From contig JADDPM010000140.1 of NCBI GenBank assembly GCA_016781885.1, positions 1-5,193 on the forward strand: DNA of 5,193 bases, in the 5' to 3' direction. Position numbers and translations under genes: made by a program. The notes under the pieces are model-generated. The model was not told the origin of the DNA. It searched no databases and saw only the letters and a list, made by a program, of their open reading frames with translations. Positions within the stretch are counted from its first letter, which is position 1; each line of letters begins with the position of its first letter. Source of the stretch: Rubrobacter sp. (GTDB lineage: Bacteria > Actinomycetota > Rubrobacteria > Rubrobacterales > Rubrobacteraceae). Shown one piece after another: positions 1 to 4,390 of the stretch.

Positions 1-657
1 GAGGAACTGCCCCGCATGGCCGACTTCGCGATATGGGTCACAGCGGCCGAGGGAACTCTGGGCTGGGAGCCGGGCGCGTTCATGAACGCCTACGCCGGCA
101 ACCGGAGCGTCGCCACCGAGCTGGCGCTGGACGACGATCCCGTGGCGGTAGCCGTTCTCAAGCTCGTTGAGGAAGAGGACGAGTGGTCCGGCACTTCGAC
201 GGAGTTGTTGGCCAGGCTAGGTAGCGTAGTGGACGAGGAGATCAAGCGCTCCAGGTCGTGGCCGACCGCCGGGAACGCCTTGAGTAACCGCCTGAAACGT
301 ATAGCCCCAGCCTTAAGGGAGGCGGGCATCGAATACGAAGAACGCACCCAGGGACGCGCGAAGAGGAGGATCAAGACTCTTAGAAAGCGTCCGAGTAAGA
401 CCGTCCGCACCGTCCGCACTGCCCGACATAGGGGAAGAGAACCGCAACCTGATACGTTCCCTAGCGAACGATCAACTGACGCCGCGGGCGGTAGCAGACT
501 CGTTGCGGACGATCCCGGCTCGGAAGATGGCCCGAGTAATACGGCCTCAACCGGGCACACTCGGGACAGCGCGGACGGTGCGGACGATGGCTTGCGCCCC
601 TCTTCTGAGGCGTTAGCGGAAACCTCCCGTAAGGAAGGTAGGGGAGTGGACACATGA
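1..657 (+). CDS. C-terminal part of a mobile-element primase/helicase-like ATPase (5' end outside window)
   Basis: The frame is open from base 1 and reads EELPR before the first ATG at 16, so that ATG is probably internal and 218 residues of a longer protein are visible. The first ~125 residues (ADFAIWVTAAE, then WEPGAFMNAYAGNR, VEEEDEWSGTSTELL, WPTAGNALSNRLKRIAPAL) resemble, from memory, the region C-terminal to the ATPase core in primase/helicase-type replication proteins of plasmids and integrated elements. It looks like a small winged-helix-type domain that selects or clamps DNA. No Walker motifs are in view, so the ATPase part is inferred. The last ~90 residues are low-complexity and polar, with TVRTVRTAR (codons from 400) and DSADGADD (codons to 588). 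These two stretches are encoded by near-complementary DNA. The TGA at 655 overlaps a following ATG (ATGA). The family assignment is moderately sure; an unrelated element-borne DNA-binding protein is possible. Confidence 0.55.
   Translation, partial: EELPRMADFAIWVTAAEGTLGWEPGAFMNAYAGNRSVATELALDDDPVAVAVLKLVEEEDEWSGTSTELLARLGSVVDEEIKRSRSWPTAGNALSNRLKRIAPALREAGIEYEERTQGRAKRRIKTLRKRPSKTVRTVRTARHRGREPQPDTFPSERSTDAAGGSRLVADDPGSEDGPSNTASTGHTRDSADGADDGLRPSSEALAETSRKEGRGVDT
400..588. repeat. Long imperfect inverted repeat built from a 9-bp unit, inside the primase-like gene
   Basis: The left arm (400-426) is two exact tandem copies of ACCGTCCGC plus a degenerate third, ACTGCCCGA. The right arm (561-588) is their reverse complement in the expected order: TCGGGACAGC, GCGGACGGT, GCGGACGAT. 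The central 16 bp (402-417 with 571-586) pair perfectly. The whole arm pairs at 25 of 27 positions with a one-base bulge (an extra A at 566). One more copy of the core, TGCGGACGAT, lies at 504-513. The loop is about 134 nt. In protein terms the arms read TVRTVRTAR and DSADGADD. It could be an iteron or protein-binding site, an RNA stem, or an inverted duplication. Confidence 0.75.
531..565. repeat. 7-bp hairpin nested in the primase-tail inverted repeat
   Basis: CCCGAGT at 531-537 is perfectly complementary to ACTCGGG at 559-565, around a 21-nt loop. That loop itself contains CGG (542-544) facing CCG (551-553). The outer right arm of the larger repeat begins at 561, so the two structures compete for 561-565. 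CCGAGTAA also occurs at 391-398, just left of the outer arm. No T-run follows, so this is not a classical terminator. Confidence 0.45.
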
Positions 658-866
658 TGCGCTCCCCGCAACCTCAAGCAGTGATCGTCATAAGCAGTCG
701 CTTCGCAAGCGCACTTGAAGTGCCAAGCGGCCTGGGCTCGGGGGAGTTGCTTTCCGTCGCTTCAGTCGTGCATCACGGCGCGCGACCACAACGGCATACG
801 AGTGCGAGTCAGGATGCCCTTGTTCGGTCTCGGGGACATGAGCAGCGCAAGAGAGACAGGGGGTGA
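654..866 (+). CDS. Possible small hypothetical protein (70 aa), coupled to the upstream gene
   Basis: I do not recognise this ORF. It begins with ATGATG, overlapping the stop of the preceding gene by ATGA. GGGGAG (641-646) lies seven bases upstream as a plausible ribosome binding site. Its TGA (864-866) lies in the AGGGGGTGA that serves as the Shine-Dalgarno for the metallopeptidase gene starting at 871, so the three frames would be arranged like a translationally coupled operon. The predicted peptide is basic at its C-terminus (RSRGHEQRKRDRG) and has no clear domain, signal peptide or membrane segment. Roughly 60% of its third codon positions are G or C, which does not separate coding from non-coding here. 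It may instead be untranslated leader. Confidence 0.3.
   Translation: MMRSPQPQAVIVISSRFASALEVPSGLGSGELLSVASVVHHGARPQRHTSASQDALVRSRGHEQRKRDRG
858..865 (+). promoter_or_regulatory. Strong ribosome binding site that fixes the metallopeptidase start
   Basis: AGGGGGTG lies five bases before GTG at 871 and matches the AGGAGGTG consensus at all but one base. The in-frame alternatives TTG 715, ATG 814 and ATG 838 have no site at good spacing. This is the reason for choosing 871. Confidence 0.6.
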
Positions 867-870
867 CCTG

Positions 871-1797
871 GTGATCGAATATCATGGAGACAGGTTGGTT
901 CCGCCCGAGCTGTGCCGCCTGTTATATAGGCTGGTACCTAAGGACCACCATGTGCCGGTGCGATTTCACAATCGAAGGCGCAAGGACGTACACGGAGAGA
1001 TGAAGCGTTTGCCCCTGGGTACGTGTTACTTCAAACATAGGAGGCGGCCTTCCCACATCGACATCAACCTCAACCCGATATACAAGGCTAGTTGGTATCG
1101 CCATTATCCCTACACCTGGTCCCCCTCGGCCTTCGTCTGGAGAATGCTTCTGGAGGTGTGCTTGCACGAGTTCGGTCACGTCGCGACCTCCGATACAGCC
1201 CTCAAGATGAACCAACACGAGTATCATGGTGAGTACGGTCGAGTCTACGAGGCCACCGAACGCCTTGCCGACGAGTGGATGGAGCGCCGGCTATCGCGCT
1301 ATCTGGCGGACGACCCACGGATGGGACAGCCCAGGTACATTACCGGGTATTTGGGAGCCCGCCTGCTCGAAGTTCGCTCCCACGCCGAGGGCAAGCGAAG
1401 TGGCCGATTGTACTCAGCGTACATAAAGGAAACGCGCTGCCGAAAGACTGGGGCACAGCTTAGCGCCGGCAATGTCCTTATGGAGCTGAAGGTAGACCCG
1501 TGCTACTACACCAACGCCTACGAGGTGCTCCGACGGGCTTCGAAGGACGTAGGCATCGACTACACGGACGGGGCGGGCAGACGCCACAAGCTCTACACCT
1601 GGGGAGACGTGTCTATCCTGGCGCGGCGGTTGGAGGAGAGGGCCAAAGAACTGGTGCCTCGTGATGACACCTTCGTTCCTCGGACGTACGTTCCCGGAAT
1701 CGACGGCGACAGTGAGGGAGACTTGCACAGCAGTCGAGTCATCTTCTCTGAAGAGGTCGATGAGGCGGACTTTCCGGATCCGGGCCTACCGTTCTAG
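871..1797 (+). CDS. Putative zinc metallopeptidase with HEFGH motif (308 aa)
   Basis: From GTG 871 the protein has 308 residues. Residues 99-103 are HEFGH (bases 1165-1179), preceded by hydrophobic FVWRMLLEVCL. This is the HExxH signature of zincin peptidases, where the two His bind zinc and the Glu activates water. About 24-36 residues on, YEATERLADEWMERRL supplies candidate third ligands (E127, E130 or E135). The layout resembles gluzincin or ImmA/IrrE-type proteins, but the surrounding sequence is not one I recognise. The N-terminal ~95 residues are basic and rich in Arg, His and Tyr. The C-terminal ~45 residues are acidic, ending DEADFPDPGLPF. There is no signal peptide or membrane segment, so a cytoplasmic protein is expected. 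Its place after a replication-type gene suggests a regulator-cleaving or element-maintenance role, which is inference. The real start could be ATG 814 or 838. Confidence 0.6.
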   Translation: MIEYHGDRLVPPELCRLLYRLVPKDHHVPVRFHNRRRKDVHGEMKRLPLGTCYFKHRRRPSHIDINLNPIYKASWYRHYPYTWSPSAFVWRMLLEVCLHEFGHVATSDTALKMNQHEYHGEYGRVYEATERLADEWMERRLSRYLADDPRMGQPRYITGYLGARLLEVRSHAEGKRSGRLYSAYIKETRCRKTGAQLSAGNVLMELKVDPCYYTNAYEVLRRASKDVGIDYTDGAGRRHKLYTWGDVSILARRLEERAKELVPRDDTFVPRTYVPGIDGDSEGDLHSSRVIFSEEVDEADFPDPGLPF

Positions 1798-1880
1798 GAT
1801 GTGGCGCCGGCAGCGCTGGGTGTCTCGGTCGAGGATTCGTCCGTCGGGCGAGCATGCAGCGCCAAAGCGACACAAGAGAC

Positions 1881-1897
1881 GGAAGGTCTGACCTTCC
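1881..1897 (+). terminator. Perfect 7-bp hairpin after the metallopeptidase gene, possible weak terminator
   Basis: GGAAGGT (1881-1887), loop CTG, then ACCTTCC (1891-1897). It lies 84 bases past the TAG of the metallopeptidase gene. No T-run follows (the next bases are GGGCCTTCGG), so intrinsic termination is unproven. A protein-binding palindrome is an alternative. Confidence 0.35.
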
Positions 1898-1975
1898 GGG
1901 CCTTCGGACGCTCCGGCTGCTCATGTCGAGCCCCTGTATCCACGAACTGGCCGAGGCCAAGATAGTAGACAACAC

Positions 1976-1996
1976 CAGGGTGATAGCTTCACCCTG
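1976..1996. repeat. Perfect 8-bp inverted repeat, hairpin or operator
   Basis: CAGGGTGA (1976-1983) and TCACCCTG (1989-1996) are exact complements around the five-base loop TAGCT. No T-run follows. It lies about 150 bp upstream of the 2144 gene, next to the phased direct repeats, so an operator or part of a replication or recombination region is as likely as a terminator. By simple composition about one such hairpin could occur by chance in a window of this size. Confidence 0.4.
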
Positions 1997-2020
1997 CTCG
2001 AAGGCGGGATAGGCGCCCTA

Positions 2021-2040
2021 CTCTTGCCCCGCTCTTGCCC
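2021..2040. repeat. Direct repeat pair CTCTTGCCC at 11-bp spacing
   Basis: CTCTTGCCC occurs at 2021-2029 and 2032-2040, exactly 11 bp apart. A degenerate CCCTTAGCG follows at 2043. The spacing equals about one helical turn and matches that of the second repeat set at 2069, which suggests two phased binding arrays upstream of the 2144 gene. Confidence 0.5.
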
Positions 2041-2068
2041 TACCCTTAGCGCAGAGAAAGGATCGAAA

Positions 2069-2098
2069 CAGTACACTTTCAGTACACTCCTGGCACAC
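2069..2098. repeat. Iteron-like repeats CAGTACACT at 11-bp spacing
   Basis: CAGTACACT occurs exactly at 2069-2077 and 2080-2088, with a degraded third unit (TGGCACAC, 2091-2098) in the same 11-bp phase. The array ends about 45 bp before the ATG at 2144. Placement just upstream of a basic, DNA-binding-like protein fits an operator or plasmid-type iterons bound by that protein. This is inference from layout alone. Confidence 0.5.
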
Positions 2099-2131
2099 AC
2101 TTGGGCAGCAAAATACCCTGCAAAAGGACGA

Positions 2132-2137
2132 TATACT
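2132..2137 (+). promoter_or_regulatory. -10 element TATACT for a probably leaderless transcript of the 2144 gene
   Basis: TATACT ends six bases before the ATG at 2144, so a transcript starting at normal distance would begin at or next to the start codon. Leaderless genes with this layout are common in actinobacteria. The only purine-rich stretch upstream (AAAGGACG, 2123-2130) is about 14 bases away, too far for a good ribosome binding site. No clear -35 is seen at 17 bp. GCAAAA occurs twice (2108-2113 and 2120-2125) in the spacer region. Confidence 0.45.
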
Positions 2138-2143
2138 GTCTCT

Positions 2144-2629
2144 ATGGAACCCTCTTCCGAAAATAGGCGACGAGGGCGGCCCCGGGCTTTCTCCGAGAGG
2201 GAGTTGAGCGACGCCGAGCAACGAGGCGCCCTGTCCGAGCGGCATCGTCAGAACCGAGCCTACTCCGAGTGGGCTCGCCGTCGTCTCGGAGACCTATGGT
2301 GGTGGCATAGTTTGTCCGGGGGCCGGTCCGTCCCCCAGTGTGTCCTCGCGGAGCTCGGCCGGATAAAGGATGACGCGACGTTTACTGAAGCGGCCTGGTG
2401 GTACTGTTTCTCTGCCCGGGACCTGAAAGCTAAGCAGGTTGCTGCCAAGATCAAAGAGATGAGGACTGGTAAGGCTCCTCAGGAGGGGCCGATGACGCTC
2501 TATAAACGCCTGATGAAGGAGATAAACGACTTTCGGGTCTCACACCCCGACGCCTCCCTCCTGTACGTGGAGGGACAGGTCAGACACGCGCTGGATACAG
2601 TTCGTCGTTTCCAGCGATGCAGGTCGTAG
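2144..2629 (+). CDS. Basic, probably DNA-binding protein of unknown family (161 aa)
   Basis: The N-terminus carries NRRRGRPRAFSE (residues 7-18). Its GRPR core resembles an AT-hook, and it is followed by a likely helical segment rich in Arg and Glu (SERHRQNRAYSEWARRRLG, 31-49). The middle holds Trp clusters (LWWWHSLSGG at 51-60, AAWWYCFSARDLKAKQV at 83-99). The C-terminal half is helical and basic, ending TVRRFQRCRS. There is no signal peptide or membrane segment. I infer a DNA-binding role from the GRPR segment and charge, possibly replication control, since phased repeats lie just upstream. The frame is open upstream to an ATG at 2024, which would run through the repeat array. I chose 2144 because a TATACT -10 sits directly before it and the protein character changes there. 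I do not recognise the family. Confidence 0.6.
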   Translation: MEPSSENRRRGRPRAFSERELSDAEQRGALSERHRQNRAYSEWARRRLGDLWWWHSLSGGRSVPQCVLAELGRIKDDATFTEAAWWYCFSARDLKAKQVAAKIKEMRTGKAPQEGPMTLYKRLMKEINDFRVSHPDASLLYVEGQVRHALDTVRRFQRCRS

Positions 2630-2651
2630 GTCCGGCGTCTGGGTAGTCTTC

Positions 2652-2688
2652 ATCCTACTTTCACTTTACTCATATCCTACTGCATATG
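2652..2688. repeat. Short repeats ATCCTACT and inverted CATAT/ATATG downstream of the 2144 gene
   Basis: ATCCTACT occurs at 2652-2659 and 2674-2681, 22 bp apart (about two helical turns). CATAT (2671-2675) faces ATATG (2684-2688). The segment 2657-2671 agrees at 12 of 15 bases with 2075-2089 in the repeat array upstream of the same gene. This stretch is AT-richer than its surroundings. It could be a second binding site or a weak promoter region. Confidence 0.3.
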
Positions 2689-2728
2689 TGCCCGAGCGCG
2701 CTGTGTAGCTCTCTCTGCTCCTTAGTGC

Positions 2729-2766
2729 TTGACACTCCTCCACGGCGCCGTGGGGCTGGCTAAACT
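2729..2766 (+). promoter_or_regulatory. Candidate regulated promoter with a 14-bp palindrome between -35 and -10
   Basis: A perfect TTGACA is at 2729-2734 and TAAACT (TANNNT type) at 2761-2766. Between them lies an exact 14-bp palindrome, CCACGGCGCCGTGG (2740-2753). The spacer is 26 bp, too long for an ordinary sigma-70 promoter. Either the -10 is elsewhere or the palindrome is an operator that alters geometry. It would drive the two tiny ORFs from 2826. Confidence 0.3.
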
Positions 2767-2825
2767 ATCCGCGGGCAAGGGGGCTTCCTGCCCCTCAGAA
2801 ATCCGAGGAGGCACCGGAAGGGGCG

Positions 2826-2939
2826 ATGCCCAGAGAGGCTAACGAGGGCGCTCAAGGAGCCGAGGAGAGGCCGTTCACGAAGCCGGCGCCATCCGGCCGG
2901 CAGTCGTGGTGGACAAGGGTCTTCGGGTTCAGGGGATAA
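2826..2939 (+). CDS. Possible tiny hypothetical protein (37 aa)
   Basis: The ATG at 2826 has AAGGGG (2818-2823) very close upstream and AGGAGG (2806-2811) 14 bases away, neither at ideal spacing. The peptide is polar and charged, with an N-terminal EANEGAQGAEE stretch, a Pro-containing middle, and an aromatic C-terminus (SWWTRVFGFRG) that could touch a membrane or a partner. Its TAA overlaps the ATG of the next tiny ORF (TAATG at 2937-2941), the layout of coupled translation. A candidate promoter lies about 60 bp upstream. It is too short to be sure; a minus-strand frame also crosses here but looks like composition noise. Confidence 0.35.
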   Translation: MPREANEGAQGAEERPFTKPAPSGRQSWWTRVFGFRG

Positions 2940-3067
2940 TGCGTCGCGATCCCCGGCTGCCGACGGCAAGCTGGGCCTGGATCGCCGCGAACATGGTTGC
3001 GATGTTCTGTGGCTCGTGGTGGATCAGCAGGGAGGGAAGAGCAGCGGCGGTAACGGTCGTGATCTGA
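2939..3067 (+). CDS. Possible small membrane protein (42 aa)
   Basis: The ATG at 2939 shares bases with the TAA of the preceding ORF, and AGGGGA (2931-2936) lies just before it. The N-terminus is basic (MRRDPRLP). A hydrophobic, Trp-rich stretch of about 20 residues follows (about 10-29, TASWAWIAANMVAMFCGSWW) that could span the membrane, then a basic SREGR and a short hydrophobic tail. The pattern (charged start, single hydrophobic helix, basic flank) is what a small single-pass protein looks like. The family is unknown; phage or element-borne small membrane proteins, including toxins or lysis accessories, are only possibilities. Short length makes chance a real alternative. Confidence 0.35.
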   Translation: MRRDPRLPTASWAWIAANMVAMFCGSWWISREGRAAAVTVVI

Positions 3068-3288
3068 CCGGCGCCGCTGGCCCGCCGCTGACTATGCGCA
3101 GGTTCTCATAGTCCTATTCACCTGACCGCGTAGAACGGATGTCCCCCTAAGCTCTCGCAAGAAAGTTTCCAAAGATAGCCCATATGGGGGATGCGCTACC
3201 CTTGCTCAGATCTAATACTTAGGGTGCTAGCGCAGCCGGGCAGAGGTGGTCAACTTCACGTCCCAGCAACGGAGAAAGGAATAGAGGC
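3068..3288. other. Non-coding stretch before the membrane-protein gene
   Basis: I see no convincing gene here. A perfect 10-bp palindrome, CCCATATGGG, lies at 3179-3188. TAATAC at 3213-3218 could act as a -10, but no matching -35 was found. The last 20 bases carry the ribosome binding site GAAAGGA (3274-3280), eight bases before ATG 3289. Confidence 0.4.
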
Positions 3289-3549
3289 ATGAATCGTGCG
3301 GCTAGGCAGAGAGTAGGACTAGGGCTAATAGGGCTTATACTGTGGATAATAATGGCAGTCTTGCTTCTTAAATTGTTTTTTGTCGTCGGAGGCATCACGG
3401 CTTTCATCACGCTAATGTTCATCCCCAGCTTCACGATCGCGTTGATAGTAGGTGCGGTAGCAGGGTTGGTAGCAGTGGGCTTAGTATGGCTAATAGTCGA
3501 CGGCTTCGACGCGATTATCGATGGCCTGTTAGGACGTATAACAAAGTAG
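3289..3549 (+). CDS. Small multi-pass membrane protein of unknown function (86 aa)
   Basis: The start is supported by GAAAGGA eight bases upstream. After a basic N-terminus (MNRAARQR), residues ~9-34 form a long hydrophobic helix. A second hydrophobic block covers ~35-70 (VGGITAFITLMFIPSFTIALIVGAVAGLVAVGLVWLIV) and could be one or two passes broken at the Pro of FIPSF. The C-terminus (DGFDAIIDGLLGRITK) looks amphipathic. Holin-like or superinfection-type element proteins have this size and layout, but no motif decides. Codon choice differs from its neighbours: seven of thirteen Ile codons are ATA, against none of four in the nuclease gene downstream, with many CTA, TTA and GTA. That hints at a separate origin. 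No neighbour overlaps it, so it appears to be a single-gene unit. Confidence 0.65.
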   Translation: MNRAARQRVGLGLIGLILWIIMAVLLLKLFFVVGGITAFITLMFIPSFTIALIVGAVAGLVAVGLVWLIVDGFDAIIDGLLGRITK

Positions 3550-3707
3550 CGTATTATTCGCCTAAGCTCGTAAAAGTAGTGGTGTTCTCGGAAGTCCGCA
3601 TAGCCCCGGTCCCACAGCGGGGGCGTACCTAGTCTATAGGATCGAGGCCGACGCGCTGGTACGCTCTAGCGCATAAGCTGATGTTAGCAACTCTCTAGGA
3701 GGAGCAT
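3550..3707. other. Intergenic region with a weak hairpin and the nuclease ribosome binding site
   Basis: CCCCG (3604-3608) can pair with CGGGG (3618-3622) around a nine-base loop, and GCGCT (3653-3657) with AGCGC (3668-3672). Neither is followed by a T-run. AGGAGG (3697-3702) sits five bases before ATG 3708 and is the strongest translation signal in this half of the window. TATAGG at 3635-3640 could be a -10, without a recognisable -35. Confidence 0.4.
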
Positions 3708-4310
3708 ATGCACCGCGCGCTCCCTGACGACTGGCTCGAGGATGCCTTGGGTCCGGGTAAGCCCGGAAGTTTAGGCGCGCCCCTCAGCGGTTCTCCAACC
3801 ATTAGGCAATTTGATGTCACTTACAGACGCTACTTCGCGAGCACGCCCCCCAATCCCAAGCGGTATATGCGTAAGGGCGGTTCCTGTGTTTGGCCGCTCG
3901 ACGGGGGCGTCCCCGAGCCGAGTTGCAATGAGATCGAGGTCGTTAAGCGGCTAGTCGATGCACGTCCTGACCGGCTCGCTTACTTCTACTCGACGTTCGC
4001 GAATGAGCCAGAGTGGGACGAGTGGGTGAAACCCCTAGCGCAGATGCCCAGGTGGCTTACCGAGCTTGACGACGAGCTCCGCGAGCAACCAGGTGGGCCG
4101 GGCTACTCGGAAAAACGCCGTGGGTTGCCTGACGTGGCGGGCTGGGATCCTAAAGCCCCAGACCCCCTCGCCTCAGCAGTGTTCGTCGAGTGCAAGGCTA
4201 ACGACAGCCTGAGCGACGATCAGATGCGCTGGTTTGCGACGGCGATCCGGCTCGGCAAGGTGCCTGAGGGCTGCCTAGGCCTGGCGCAGGGCCGCATCTA
4301 CCGCTTCTAA
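3708..4310 (+). CDS. VRR-NUC-like PD-(D/E)XK nuclease (200 aa)
   Basis: The C-terminal half carries the pattern of the VRR-NUC branch of PD-(D/E)XK nucleases. A possible first acidic residue lies in NEIEVVKRLV (E75 or E77), followed by GLPDVAGWD (139-147, with catalytic D142), then FVECKANDSLSDDQMRWF (159-176), in which E161 and K163 form the E-x-K and Q172/W175 fit the conserved Q..W. Such nucleases act on flaps, junctions or replication intermediates, and in phages and mobile elements they often stand alone near replication genes. The N-terminal ~70 residues (with RQFDVTYRRYF) are not part of the usual minimal domain and may bind DNA or a partner. The start is fixed by AGGAGG five bases upstream. 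The protein looks complete and intact. The exact substrate is unknown. Confidence 0.7.
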   Translation: MHRALPDDWLEDALGPGKPGSLGAPLSGSPTIRQFDVTYRRYFASTPPNPKRYMRKGGSCVWPLDGGVPEPSCNEIEVVKRLVDARPDRLAYFYSTFANEPEWDEWVKPLAQMPRWLTELDDELREQPGGPGYSEKRRGLPDVAGWDPKAPDPLASAVFVECKANDSLSDDQMRWFATAIRLGKVPEGCLGLAQGRIYRF

Positions 4311-4390
4311 GCTCTATTCATCCGAGTGACGCTCCTATAGTCAAGTGGCGCCGCTGGGGCCGGCGACGTGTCCCTCGTCTTATGGCCTTG
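4311..4390. other. Short intergenic stretch holding the transposase-3' end of the IS110 element
   Basis: The 80 bases between the nuclease stop and the transposase stop must contain the IS boundary. IS110-type elements generally lack clear terminal inverted repeats, so the exact end cannot be read. CGCCG (4349-4353) can pair with CGGCG (4361-4365) around a seven-base loop. This could separate the two convergent genes, though no T-run follows. Confidence 0.35.

Noticed and set aside
90..677. Long minus-strand open frame opposite the primase-like gene.
   Set aside because: It is a shadow of high-GC coding sequence: no ribosome binding site, no recognisable domain, and its VRTVRT stretch is only the antisense of the repeat.
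715..870. Upstream in-frame extension of the metallopeptidase from TTG 715.
   Set aside because: No ribosome binding site at 715, while GTG 871 has a near-consensus one at good spacing.
1661..1891. Plus-strand frame running past the metallopeptidase stop, as a small gene.
   Set aside because: Most of it is an alternate frame of the metallopeptidase gene, with an Arg-rich composition typical of shadows.
2024..2143. ATG 2024 as start of the DNA-binding protein gene.
   Set aside because: The extension would cross the phased repeats and the TATACT box and adds no protein-like conserved sequence.
3179..3188. Palindrome CCCATATGGG as an operator.
   Set aside because: A 10-bp palindrome is expected several times by chance and has no promoter next to it.
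3146..4314. CCTAAGCTC at 3146-3154 and 3561-3569, and TAAGCTC at 4308-4314, as an interspersed repeat.
   Set aside because: Too short, irregularly spaced and without shared flanks; one copy overlaps a stop codon.
3070..4357. Direct repeat GGCGCCGCTGG at 3070-3080 and 4347-4357, with CTATTCA near both, as possible element ends.
   Set aside because: An 11-base match is expected a few times by chance in a GC-rich 5.2-kb window, and the order of the flanking short matches is reversed between the two places.
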